Shown here piece after piece: positions 52,574-61,326 of a stretch of DNA of 64,000 bases. Under the pieces are notes generated by a model that searched no databases, was not told the DNA's origin, and saw only the letters and a program-made list of their open reading frames with translations. The stretch is from Bog-793 sp963785415 (GTDB taxonomy: Bacteria; Actinomycetota; Acidimicrobiia; Acidimicrobiales; Bog-793), in contig CAWAVB010000001.1 of the NCBI GenBank assembly GCA_963785415.1, positions 434,001 to 498,000 on the forward strand, in the 5' to 3' direction. The stretch's first letter is position 1. Each line of letters opens with the position of its first letter. Made by a program: the position numbers and the translations under genes.

Positions 52574-53514
52574 GGGCCGAACCCCACGAGGCAGAGCTCG
52601 ACCTGCAACTCGACGTCGCAGCGTTCGACGACGAGCCGCCGCACCTCGCACAGCAGGCGGTAGACGTCGTCGGCGGAGGCACCCGGGTCGGCCTGGATGA
52701 AGTTGGCATGGCGTCGGGCGACGCGGGCCTTGCCGATTCGCAGGTCCTTCAGTCCGGCGAGCTCGATCAGCCGCCCCGCCGAGTCACCCGGCGGGTTCTG
52801 GAAGACCGACCCGGCGTTGCGGCCGGCGGGCTGGTTGGCCCGGCGCCAGGCGACGATCTCGGCGATCGTGGCGGCCGACTCGGCGGCGTCGCCGGGGGCG
52901 AGAGCGAAGCTCGCCGACACGACGATCTCGTCAGGGCGCACCCCCGAGCGCCGGTAGGAAAGGGCGAGGTCGCCGGGGCGGGCGGTGCGGTCCGTCCTTT
53001 CCCGCAGGTCGACGATGCGGGCGGCCACGAGGCGGTCGGTCGTCTGAGAGCCGTGGCCGCCGGCGTTCATCCGGACCGCGCCCCCGACCGACCCGGGGAT
53101 CCCGACCGCCCACTCCATGCCTGTCAGCCCCGCCGCCGCGGTTCCGCGGGCGAGCGCCGGGTAGGCGACGGCACCCCCGGCGACGACGGCGTCGTCGCCG
53201 GTCGCCACCGTCTCGAAGCCACGGCCGAGGACGACGCAGAGCCCGGGATAACCCGTCTCGGCGACCAACAGGTTCGATCCCCGCCCGACGACGAGCACCC
53301 CGACCCCGCTCTCGGCCACGGCATCGGCGACAGCGCCGAGATCGTCTTCGTCGTTCACGACGGCGAGGAGCGCCGCCCGACCGCCGAGGCGGTAGGTCGT
53401 GCGGGCGCCGAGGGGTGCGTCGCGCACGGCGAGGGGGCCGAGACGCGCCGCGGCGTCCTCCACCGCCGGGTCAGTGCGGGCGGCCCGGTCGCCGCGCGAC
53501 CCGAGACGCCCCAT
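52570..53514 (-). CDS. murB: UDP-N-acetylenolpyruvoylglucosamine reductase
   Basis: This flavoenzyme of 314 residues reduces UDP-GlcNAc-enolpyruvate to UDP-MurNAc. APLGARTTYRLGGRAALL, VVGRGSNLLVAETGYPGLCVVLG (FAD site), GIPGSVGGAVRMNAGGHG, LSYRRSGVRPDEIV and AGSVFQNPPGDSAGRLIELAGLKDLRIGKARVARRHANFI (catalytic region) are all present. It is a type I MurB. It abuts the murC stop and overlaps ftsQ by four bases. Confidence 0.95.
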   Translation of the reverse strand: MGRLGSRGDRAARTDPAVEDAAARLGPLAVRDAPLGARTTYRLGGRAALLAVVNDEDDLGAVADAVAESGVGVLVVGRGSNLLVAETGYPGLCVVLGRGFETVATGDDAVVAGGAVAYPALARGTAAAGLTGMEWAVGIPGSVGGAVRMNAGGHGSQTTDRLVAARIVDLRERTDRTARPGDLALSYRRSGVRPDEIVVSASFALAPGDAAESAATIAEIVAWRRANQPAGRNAGSVFQNPPGDSAGRLIELAGLKDLRIGKARVARRHANFIQADPGASADDVYRLLCEVRRLVVERCDVELQVELCLVGFGP

Positions 53515-54884
53515 CTAGCCCGCGGATCCGGCGAGGAGGTCCCCGGCGAGGCTCGTCAGGTCACCGGCGCCGAGCGTAAGGCAGCAGTCCCCGGGCCCGA
53601 GGGTGCGCCGCAAGTACTCGACGAGCTCGGCGCGCTGCGCGAGGTACGACACAGCGGCCTCCGGGTGAGCAGCGAGGACGGCGTCGACGACGAGCTTGCC
53701 CGACACCCCGGGGCGGGGTTGCTCGCCGGCGCCGTAGACGTCGGTGACGACGAGCTCGTCGGCGTCGACGAAGGCGTCCGCGAAGTCGCCGGCGAGCGCC
53801 GCGATCCGGGAGTAGCGGTGCGGTTGGAAGACGCAGACGACGCGGCGCCAGCCCCCGCGGCGCGCCGTCGCCAGCGCCGCGGCGACCTCGCCGGGCAGAT
53901 GGGCGTAGTCGTCGACCAGCGTCGCGCCCATCGCCTCGCCGCGGAACTCGAAGCGCCGCGCCACCCCACCGAAGCGGGCGAGGGCGCGCCGCGCCACGTC
54001 GAGCTCGACCCCGACGGCCGCGGCGGCAACGACTGCCCCCGCGGCGTTGAGGGCGTTGTGCCGACCCGGGACCGGGAGCGAGAGCGCGGTCTCGTCGCCC
54101 GACGCCGAGCGGAGGTCGAAGCTCACGTCGCTGCGGCCCCCGGAGAAGTGCGTGATCCTCCAGGTCGCCTCGGCGCCGAAGCCGTACGTCCTCGCGCCGG
54201 GGGCGCGAGGCGCGCCGCGACCGCGTAGTCGCTGCACACGACGGCCCCGGACGAGGCGGCCGCCAGGAACCGACCGAAGGCCTCGCCGAGGTTCTCGAAC
54301 GAGCCGTAGTGGTCGAGGTGGTCGGGCTCGATGCTCGTCACGACGGCGATCTCACACTCGAGCTCGAGGAAGGTCCCGTCGCTCTCGTCGGCCTCGACGA
54401 CGAGCCATTCGCCGTCGTCCCACACCGCTCCCGAGCCGATCTCGTTGATCTCGCCGCCGATGATGAACGACGGCGACAGCGCCGCCTCGACGAGGATGAG
54501 GGCGAGCATCGAGCTCGTCGTCGTCTTGCCGTGGGTGCCGGACACCGCGATCGTGCGTCGTAGTCGGCTGATCGCGCTCAGCACCTCGGCCCGGCGGTGC
54601 ACGGTGACCCCCCGCCGGAGCGCCCCGACGACCTCGACGTTCGACGGCGGGATGGCGCTCGAGATGGCGAGGAACTCGGCCTCACCCAGGTTCGCCGGGT
54701 CGTGACCGATCGCGACGCGCACGCCCAGGGCCCGCAGCCGTTCCAGGGCCACGCCGTCTTTCAGGTCGCTGCCGCTCACCTCGTGACCCATCTCGGCGAG
54801 CACCGTGGCGATCGCGCTCATCCCGGCACCGCCGATGCCGACGACATGCACCTTGCGCGGTCGGGAAAGATCCGGCTGGCTCAC
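53515..54884 (-). CDS. murC: UDP-N-acetylmuramate-L-alanine ligase (reading frame broken by one base)
   Basis: It adds L-Ala to UDP-MurNAc. The N-terminal and central domains are VHVVGIGGAGMSAIATVLAEMGHEVSGSD, SGTHGKTTTSSMLA, EADESDGTFL and EPDHLDHYGSFENL. The C-terminal half (RTYGFGAEATWRITHF, ALNAAGAV, VDDYAHLPGEVAAAL, CVFQPHRYSR, GAGDLT) lies in the -1 frame. The break falls on a run of five G (54199-54203 on the plus strand); a sixth would give ...ARLAPPGARTYGFG... as one protein. GTG 54884 overlaps the murG stop. Being essential, it is probably intact in the living cell. Confidence 0.88.
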
Positions 54885-56068
54885 GTTTCCTCCTGTCGTG
54901 CGGGGCCGAACTCCGCGGCGCCGGCGCGCCCCTCGCTCCATTGCCGGGCGGCGACTTCGCGGACGAGCGCCGCGACGGCGGCGGCGGCCTCCGGTCGGCC
55001 GACTTCGTGCGCGGCGCGACCCATCGCCTCGAGGCGCGCCGGGTCGGCGAGCAGTGCCGAGGCCTCGGTTGTGAGGCGGCCACCGGTCGCCTCGTCGTCG
55101 TCCACGACGATCGCGGCCCCCGCCGCGGATAGCAGCTCGGCGTTGCGCCGTTGATGGTCGGACGGGGCCCCGGGCAGCGGCACCAAGATGCTCGGCGTGC
55201 CGATCACGGCGAGCTCGGCGACCGTCGAGGCGCCGGCCCGGCCGACGACCAGGTCGGCCGCGGCAAACAGGTCGGCGAGGTGGTCCTCGTAGGCGACGAC
55301 CCGGTACCCGCTCCCGCCGCGCTCGGTGAGCCCGGCCGCCGCGGCGGCGGCCCGCGCCCCGGCGAAGTCCCGCCGGCCCGAGACGTGATAGACGAACGCG
55401 CCCTTGTCCACGAGCCGCGTGGCGAGCTCGACCGCGGCCTCGTTCAGGCGCCGCGCCCCGAGCGAACCGCCGACGATCCCGACGAGCGGGCCGTCACCGC
55501 CCACCGCCAGGTTCTGCCTGGAGCGGTGACGACCCTCGACAGAACGCTCGACCGCGAGCACCTCGGTCCTCACCGGGGCCCCGGTGAGGACCGACCGCGG
55601 CAGCTCGGTTCCCGGGAACGCGACCGCGCAGGCCTTGGCAAAGCGGCCGATCATCCGGTTCGCCGCGCCCGGGACCGAGTCGACGTTCACCACGACGACC
55701 GGGATCCGCAGCACGAGCGCCGCGCACGAGCACGCGACCGCCCCGAACCCCCCGACGGCGACGACGACGCGGGGACGCCGGCGCACGAGCAGCGCGAGCG
55801 CGGCGGCGAAGGCGGCGGCGATCCCGCAGATCGCCGCGACGTTGCGCAGACTGAGGCGGCGCTCGACGCCCCGCCCGGGCAGGAGGGTGAGCGAGAACCC
55901 CGCCTCAGGGACGAGGCGGCGCTCGATCCCGCGACGCGCCCCGACGAAGTGGATGGCCGCCGGCGCGTACCCCGAGGCGACGAGAGCCCGGGCCACGGCG
56001 ATCGCGGGCAACACGTGACCGGCGGTCCCGCCCCCCGTGACGATCACCTCGGCCCGGGTCGTCGTCAC
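54881..56068 (-). CDS. murG: Lipid II synthase MurG
   Basis: This GT-B glycosyltransferase of 395 residues transfers GlcNAc to lipid I on the inner membrane face. VIVTGGGTAGHVLPAIAVARAL (first Gly loop), VVAVGGFGAVACSCAALVLRIPVVV, LVGIVGGSLGARRLNEAAVELA (second Gly loop) and VVGRAGASTVAELAVIGTPSILVPLPGAPSDHQRRNAELL (UDP-GlcNAc site) are intact. GTG 56068 overlaps the ftsW stop (GTGA), and its own stop overlaps murC. Confidence 0.95.
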   Translation of the reverse strand: MTTTRAEVIVTGGGTAGHVLPAIAVARALVASGYAPAAIHFVGARRGIERRLVPEAGFSLTLLPGRGVERRLSLRNVAAICGIAAAFAAALALLVRRRPRVVVAVGGFGAVACSCAALVLRIPVVVVNVDSVPGAANRMIGRFAKACAVAFPGTELPRSVLTGAPVRTEVLAVERSVEGRHRSRQNLAVGGDGPLVGIVGGSLGARRLNEAAVELATRLVDKGAFVYHVSGRRDFAGARAAAAAAGLTERGGSGYRVVAYEDHLADLFAAADLVVGRAGASTVAELAVIGTPSILVPLPGAPSDHQRRNAELLSAAGAAIVVDDDEATGGRLTTEASALLADPARLEAMGRAAHEVGRPEAAAAVAALVREVAARQWSEGRAGAAEFGPARQEET

Positions 56069-57390
56069 CGCCCCACCCGGGCGTGGGGGCGCTCGTATCG
56101 CTCCGCGGCGAACGAACCCGTCTTCACCCCGGGTTGGTGGGCGATCCTCACGAGCAACCCGGTCGCGGCGAGCAGCACGACGAGCGACGAGCCCCCCGCC
56201 GACACGAACGGAAGCGGGATCCCCGTCTCGGGGATCGCTCCGATCACCCCGCCGATGTTGATGAGCGCCTGGAACACGATCCAGGTCGTGACGCCGATCG
56301 CCACCAGCGAGGCGAAGCGGTCCTCGCAGCGCCGCGCGATCCGGATGCCGAGCCAGCCGATCACCAGGAACCCGCTCAGCACGCCGATCGCGCCGACGAG
56401 GCCGAAGTTGTTGCCGATGATCGCGAACACGAAGTCCGTGTTCGCGTTGGGCAGGAATCCCCACGCCGCCGGGGATCCGCCGAGACCGGTCCCGAACAAG
56501 TGGCCGGAGCCGAGCGTCACGAGGGACTGGACGACCTGGTATCCCGTCGTCGAGGCGTGGGCGAACGGGTTCCAGAACGTGGCGAGCCGCGCCCTTCCGT
56601 ACGGCTCGATGGCCAAGAACGCGCCGGCGGCGACGGCGAACAGCCCCACCATCCCCACGATCTTGCGGAACGGCGCGCCCGCGGCGTAGAGCAGCACCGC
56701 CCCGATCACCGCGATGACGACCGCCGTGCCGAGGTCGGGCTGGCGCACGATGAGGATCCCCAAGACGCCGAGCACGATGAGCACCGGGCGCATGACGTTC
56801 GCCCGGGGGCCGGTCCGGCTGACGCGACGGGCGATCAGGTCGGCCACGAATAGCGCGACGGCGAACTTCGCGAACTCCGAGGGCTGGAGGCGGAGCGGAC
56901 CGAGGTTGATCCAGCGGCTCGAGCCGGCCGTGACGGTGCCGACCCCCCGGACGAGCACTGCCACGAGCGCCACCACGGTGCACAAAAGGAACGGCACGGC
57001 GATGCGGCGCCAGAACTGCAGGGGCAGGCGCGCCGCCACGACGAACACGACGGCACCGAGGGCAAGCCACACCCCCTGGTGCTCGGCGGTCGACCAGGGC
57101 GATCCGTTGGCCGCGATCGACTCCACCGGCGAGGCCGAGAGCACGACGATGAGGCCGAAGACGCAGAAGGCGAAGACGAGCGCCGTGAGCGCCGCGGCGT
57201 CGCGCCGGGCGGCGGCGGTCGTCGTCAGCCGGCGTTCGACCGGGCGCTTCGGCTCCGTCGTCGCCTTCTCGTCGGGCTCGCCTCGCTCGAGCGTCGGGCC
57301 GCCGACGAGACGCAGCCGCGCCCGGTCCGACCCGTCGCGTCGACGCACGGGCCGGGTGGCCGGCCGGCGCTCGATGACCCCGGTCGCCAT
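56065..57390 (-). CDS. ftsW: SEDS-family glycan polymerase FtsW
   Basis: The protein has 441 residues with ten predicted membrane helices after a ~75-residue basic cytoplasmic N-terminus. SEDS signatures: RWINLGPLRLQPSEFAKFA, VRQPDLGTAVVI, FGTGLGGSPAAWGFLPNANTDFVFAIIGNNFGLVGA and IPETGIPLPFVSAGGSSLV. It polymerises lipid II at the septum with FtsI. ATG 57390 starts two bases after the murD stop. The N-terminal extension is longer than in most FtsW and rich in Arg. Confidence 0.94.
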   Translation of the reverse strand: MATGVIERRPATRPVRRRDGSDRARLRLVGGPTLERGEPDEKATTEPKRPVERRLTTTAAARRDAAALTALVFAFCVFGLIVVLSASPVESIAANGSPWSTAEHQGVWLALGAVVFVVAARLPLQFWRRIAVPFLLCTVVALVAVLVRGVGTVTAGSSRWINLGPLRLQPSEFAKFAVALFVADLIARRVSRTGPRANVMRPVLIVLGVLGILIVRQPDLGTAVVIAVIGAVLLYAAGAPFRKIVGMVGLFAVAAGAFLAIEPYGRARLATFWNPFAHASTTGYQVVQSLVTLGSGHLFGTGLGGSPAAWGFLPNANTDFVFAIIGNNFGLVGAIGVLSGFLVIGWLGIRIARRCEDRFASLVAIGVTTWIVFQALINIGGVIGAIPETGIPLPFVSAGGSSLVVLLAATGLLVRIAHQPGVKTGSFAAERYERPHARVGR

Positions 57391-57392
57391 CG

Positions 57393-58775
57393 TCAGCCCC
57401 CGGCCTGCCGGGCGACCGCACGCGCCGAGAGCCTCCGCACCTCGCGCGTGAAGTCGTCGCCACGCGCCTCGAACGACTCGTACCAGTCGAACGAGGCGCA
57501 ACCGGGTGAGAGCAGCACCGTGTCCCCGGGCCGCGCCAACTGCGACGCCAGCGACACCGCCTCGCCCATCGAGCCGGCGGTCGGGACCGCGTAGTCGGGG
57601 GCGAACGCCGCGACGACGTCGGGCGCCGCCTCGCCGATCGCGACGACGCCGCGGAGCGTGCAACCCAGCCCCCCGTCGACGGCGCGACGCACCGCGGCCA
57701 GGTCGAGGCCCTTGTTGCGGCCGCCGAGGATCACGACGACCGAGGCAAAGCCCCGCAGCGCGGCGACGACGGCCGCGGGGGTCGTCGCCTTCGAGTCGTC
57801 GTAGTAGGCGACGCCGTTGACCGTCGCCACGTGCGTCAGGCGGTGAACCGGCGGCGCCGTCGTCCGCAGCGCCGCCCGACACCCGTCGACCGACGCACCC
57901 GCCTCGCGCGCCGTGGCGAGCGCGCCGAGCGCGTTCTGGGCGTCATGGGGCAGGTTCCGGACGAGGTCGGCAGTCGACGCGAGCACCTCCCCGTCCGGGG
58001 CGAGGAACCGGTTGTCGGCGAGGCGGTAGCCGGTACCGGTCGAGCCGAACGTCACCAGCCGCCCCGGAGACCGTCGCGCCTCGGCGGCGACGATGCGGTC
58101 GTCGAGGTTCGCCACCGACACGTCGTCGGAGTGCTGGTTCGCCCAGATGCGGGCCTTCGCCGAGACGTAGTCCGCGAACGACCGGTGCCAATCGAGATGG
58201 TTCTCCACCACGTTCAACCAGGTCGCGATGTGGGGACGAAACGACGGGCTGAGCGCGAGCTGGAACGACGAGACCTCGGCGACCGCCACGTCGACCCCGC
58301 CGCCGGTCACCGACGAAATCAGCGGCTCACCGATGTTCCCGGACGCCTCGGCGCGCACGCCCGAGGCGACAAGCATCGCCGCCACGAGCGCCGTCACGGT
58401 CGTCTTGCCGTTCGTCCCCGTCACCGCGACGATCGGGACGGTCGACAGTCGCCAGGCGAGCTCGATTTCCGACACGATCCGTTCCGGCTCGACGACGCGG
58501 AATACGGGGTGGCGCGGCGTCACGCCGGGGCTTACGACCACGAGCTCGCACCGCCCGACGGCGGCCGCGAGCTCTCCCTCGTCCGGAGCCATGACGAGTC
58601 CGATGCCGGCCGAGCGCGCGGCCGCCCGGCGCTCGGGGGTCGGCGCGTCCTCGACCGCGACGATCTCGAGACCCATCGCGCCGAGCACGCGTGCGACGGC
58701 CTGGCCCGTCACGGCGAAACCGATGACCGCCACAGGACCGTGCACAGCGCCGCCGGACACGGGACGCGCCGTCAC
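57393..58775 (-). CDS. murD: UDP-N-acetylmuramoylalanine-D-glutamate ligase
   Basis: The protein has 460 residues and adds D-Glu to UDP-MurNAc-L-Ala. An N-terminal Rossmann region (AVIGFAVTGQAVARVLGAMG) is followed by VAVTGTNGKTTVTALVA (ATP loop), AVAEVSSFQLA, NVVENHLDWHRSFADYVSAKARI, YYDDSKATTPAAVVAAL, VVILGGRNKGLDLAAV and LLSPGCASFDWYESFEARGDDF. GTG 58775 overlaps the mraY stop. Confidence 0.95.
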   Translation of the reverse strand: MTARPVSGGAVHGPVAVIGFAVTGQAVARVLGAMGLEIVAVEDAPTPERRAAARSAGIGLVMAPDEGELAAAVGRCELVVVSPGVTPRHPVFRVVEPERIVSEIELAWRLSTVPIVAVTGTNGKTTVTALVAAMLVASGVRAEASGNIGEPLISSVTGGGVDVAVAEVSSFQLALSPSFRPHIATWLNVVENHLDWHRSFADYVSAKARIWANQHSDDVSVANLDDRIVAAEARRSPGRLVTFGSTGTGYRLADNRFLAPDGEVLASTADLVRNLPHDAQNALGALATAREAGASVDGCRAALRTTAPPVHRLTHVATVNGVAYYDDSKATTPAAVVAALRGFASVVVILGGRNKGLDLAAVRRAVDGGLGCTLRGVVAIGEAAPDVVAAFAPDYAVPTAGSMGEAVSLASQLARPGDTVLLSPGCASFDWYESFEARGDDFTREVRRLSARAVARQAGG

Positions 58776-59806
58776 AACAGCGCCCTCACGCCGAGGAAGT
58801 CTGCGTAGAAGATGCCCAGTCCGACCGCGGTGCACAGGGCCGAGAAAATCCAGAACCGCACGATGACGGTCGTCTCCGGCCATCCGACGAGCTCGAAATG
58901 ATGATGGATGGGCGCCATCCGGAACACCCGGGTGTGGAAGACGCGGAAGCTGATCACCTGGATGACGACCGACATCGTGACGACGACGAACAGGCCGCCG
59001 AGGATCGGCAGGAGCAGTTGCACGTTCATCTCGATGGCGAGACAGGCGAGCGCCGTCCCGATCGCGAGGGACCCCGTGTCGCCCATGAAGATCTTGGCCG
59101 GGGCCGCGTTCCACCAGAGGAATCCCACGCAGGCGCCGGCGAGCGAGATCGCGACGAGGGCCAGGTCGAGCGCGGCGTGGACGTGGTAGATCTGCACGTG
59201 CCGGTACTGCCAGTAGCCGATGAGGGTCAGGCCGGCGAACGTGAAGGCCGAAGCACCCGCGGCGAGCCCGTCGAGGCCGTCGGTCAGGTTCACGGCGTTC
59301 GCCCCGGCGGTGACGATGAACGTGGCCCAGATGAGCCACACCGCCGTGCCGAGGACGACGCCGGGCACGCTCGCGCGGGTGAACGAGATCACCGTGCTCG
59401 CCGCAGCCCAGTGCTGGGCGGCGAGCGCGAAGCCGACCCCGACGAGGAGTTGCAGGACGATCTTGCCGCGCTTGTTCAGCCCGAGGCTGCGTTGGCGCCG
59501 CACCTTTAGCCAGTCGTCGGCGAACCCGATCGCCCCGGAGGCGACGAGCGCGAACATGACGAAGCCGCCCGCCCAGGTGAACCGGGCGCTGTTGTCGAGA
59601 TGCCCGAGGAGGTACCCGGCGACGGCGGCGAGGATGATCGCCAACCCGCCCATCGTCGGCGTGCCCTCTTTCACGATGTGGATCGCCGGGCCGTCCCGGC
59701 GGACCTGCTGGCCGATCCGACGGTCCGCGAGCGCCCGCAGAAGGATCGGCGTCCCGAAGCCCGACACCAGCAAGGCGACGGTGCCGGCCATGAAGATCGC
59801 GATCAT
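58772..59806 (-). CDS. mraY: Phospho-MurNAc-pentapeptide translocase
   Basis: The protein has 344 residues with ten membrane helices and makes lipid I. The Mg-binding and catalytic motifs are IGFADDWLKVRRQRSLGLNKRGKI (DD), NAVNLTDGLDGLAAG, FMGDTGSLAIGTAL and the HHH motif in IHHHFELVGWPETTV. ATG 59806 overlaps the murE stop by four bases, leaving no room for the murF gene usually found here. Confidence 0.96.
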   Translation of the reverse strand: MIAIFMAGTVALLVSGFGTPILLRALADRRIGQQVRRDGPAIHIVKEGTPTMGGLAIILAAVAGYLLGHLDNSARFTWAGGFVMFALVASGAIGFADDWLKVRRQRSLGLNKRGKIVLQLLVGVGFALAAQHWAAASTVISFTRASVPGVVLGTAVWLIWATFIVTAGANAVNLTDGLDGLAAGASAFTFAGLTLIGYWQYRHVQIYHVHAALDLALVAISLAGACVGFLWWNAAPAKIFMGDTGSLAIGTALACLAIEMNVQLLLPILGGLFVVVTMSVVIQVISFRVFHTRVFRMAPIHHHFELVGWPETTVIVRFWIFSALCTAVGLGIFYADFLGVRALL

Positions 59807-61326
59807 CTCGCCATCCCGCCCGTTCCGGGCGCGCGCCTCCTCGCCGACCGCCGGTTCGCCCGGTCGATCCAGTCGAGCTCGGCGCGAACGACCTCCCGGT
59901 CGTCGAACCGCAGGGTCACGTCGGCGAACTGCTGGGTCGTCTCGTGTCCCTTGCCCGCCACGACGACGACGTCACCGGGTCGCGCGGCGCGCAGCGCGCC
60001 AGCGATCGCGGTCCGCCGGTTCGGCTCGACGACGATCTTGGCGGGTCCCGCCATCCCGGCCCGGATCTCCTCGATGATCGACTCCGGGTCCTCGCTCCGG
60101 GGATTGTCGGTCGTCAGCACGACGACGTCGGCGAGCCGCGAGGCGATCGCCCCCATCACCGGCCGCTTCCCGCGGTCGCGGTCCCCGCCGCAGCCGAAGA
60201 CGACGATGACCCCCGGCTTGCCCGGGACGTCCGCCGCGGCCCGGTCGGCGCGTACCGCGGCGAGCATCTGCTCGAGGCCCGCCGGGGTATGGGCGTAGTC
60301 GACGATCGCGATGACGCCTCCCGCTCCCTCCACGGCCTCGAAGCGCCCGGGGACCCCCGCCGCCTGGCCGAGGCCCTCGACGATGGCGTCCGGCTCGACG
60401 CCGAGGGCACGCGCCGCGCTCGCCGCGGCCAGCGCGTTCGCCACGTTGAACGCGCCCCCGAGCCGCAGGTGCACCGACCGCTTGCCGAGCCGGAAACTGG
60501 TCTCGGTCAGGCCGAGACTGAGCTCACGCACGTCGTCGAGCGAGTACGACACCGTCGGGATCTCGGCCCGGTCGAGCAGACGCCGGCCGAACTCGTCGTC
60601 GCGGTTCACGACGGCGAAACGGGCGCGATCGGGGGTGAAAAGACGTGCTTTCGCCGCGAAGTAGGCCTCGATCGTCTCGTGGTAGTCGAGGTGATCCCGC
60701 GAGAGGTTCGTGAAGACGGCGACGTCGAACCGGATCCCGTCGACACGGTGCTGAACGAGGGCGTGGGACGTCACCTCGACCGCGGTCGCGACGATCCCGG
60801 CGTCGCGCATCTCGGCGAGCGCCCGCTGGAGGTGCGGCGACTCCGGCGTCGTGCGCGCCCCTTCGAGCGTTCCGATCACCCCGGTCGGCCACCCGGCCCG
60901 TTCGAGGATCGACCGGAGCAGGTAGGTCGTCGTCGTCTTGCCGTTCGTGCCCGTGATCCCGACGCTGTGGAGCGCGGCCGCGGGATCCCCGTAGAAGGCG
61001 CACGCCGCCTTGGCCATCGCGATCCTCGCCGTGCCAGGGGGCACGACGAGTTGGAGCGCGTCGCCGACCTCGGGGCCAAGGGTGTGCTCGCAGATGAACG
61101 CGACGGCACCTTTCGCCGCCGCTTCGCCGGCGAAATCGTGTCCGTCGAGGCGGGTACCAACGAGGCAGCAGAACAGTGACCCCGGCCGCACCTCGCGGTC
61201 GTCGAAGACGACGTCGGTGATCTCGATACCCCGGCGGTTGCCGAGCTCGACGAGCGGCCCGACGCGGTCGATGATCCGCGCGACGACGAGGTCGGCTCCC
61301 ACGTCGTCCACCGCCGGGCTCGTCAC
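59803..61326 (-). CDS. murE: UDP-MurNAc-tripeptide synthetase MurE (meso-DAP type)
   Basis: The protein has 507 residues. The ATP loop is GITGTNGKTTTTYLLRSIL; the Ser/Thr-rich substrate region follows (TTPESPHLQRALAEM, VEVTSHALVQHRVDG), and the C-terminal domain has IVDYAHTPAGLEQMLAAV and TTDNPRSEDPESI. DNPR is the motif that selects meso-diaminopimelate, so the peptidoglycan is expected to be of DAP type. GTG 61326 overlaps the ftsI stop, and its own stop overlaps mraY. It is a single MurE; no MurF domain is fused. Confidence 0.95.
   Translation of the reverse strand: MTSPAVDDVGADLVVARIIDRVGPLVELGNRRGIEITDVVFDDREVRPGSLFCCLVGTRLDGHDFAGEAAAKGAVAFICEHTLGPEVGDALQLVVPPGTARIAMAKAACAFYGDPAAALHSVGITGTNGKTTTTYLLRSILERAGWPTGVIGTLEGARTTPESPHLQRALAEMRDAGIVATAVEVTSHALVQHRVDGIRFDVAVFTNLSRDHLDYHETIEAYFAAKARLFTPDRARFAVVNRDDEFGRRLLDRAEIPTVSYSLDDVRELSLGLTETSFRLGKRSVHLRLGGAFNVANALAAASAARALGVEPDAIVEGLGQAAGVPGRFEAVEGAGGVIAIVDYAHTPAGLEQMLAAVRADRAAADVPGKPGVIVVFGCGGDRDRGKRPVMGAIASRLADVVVLTTDNPRSEDPESIIEEIRAGMAGPAKIVVEPNRRTAIAGALRAARPGDVVVVAGKGHETTQQFADVTLRFDDREVVRAELDWIDRANRRSARRRAPGTGGMAR

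Noticed and set aside
54881..57463. An 860-codon frame that would fuse MurG to a long N-terminal extension
   Set aside because: The extension is antisense-like Arg-rich sequence out of frame with ftsW and murD; MurG starts at the GTGA overlap at 56068.
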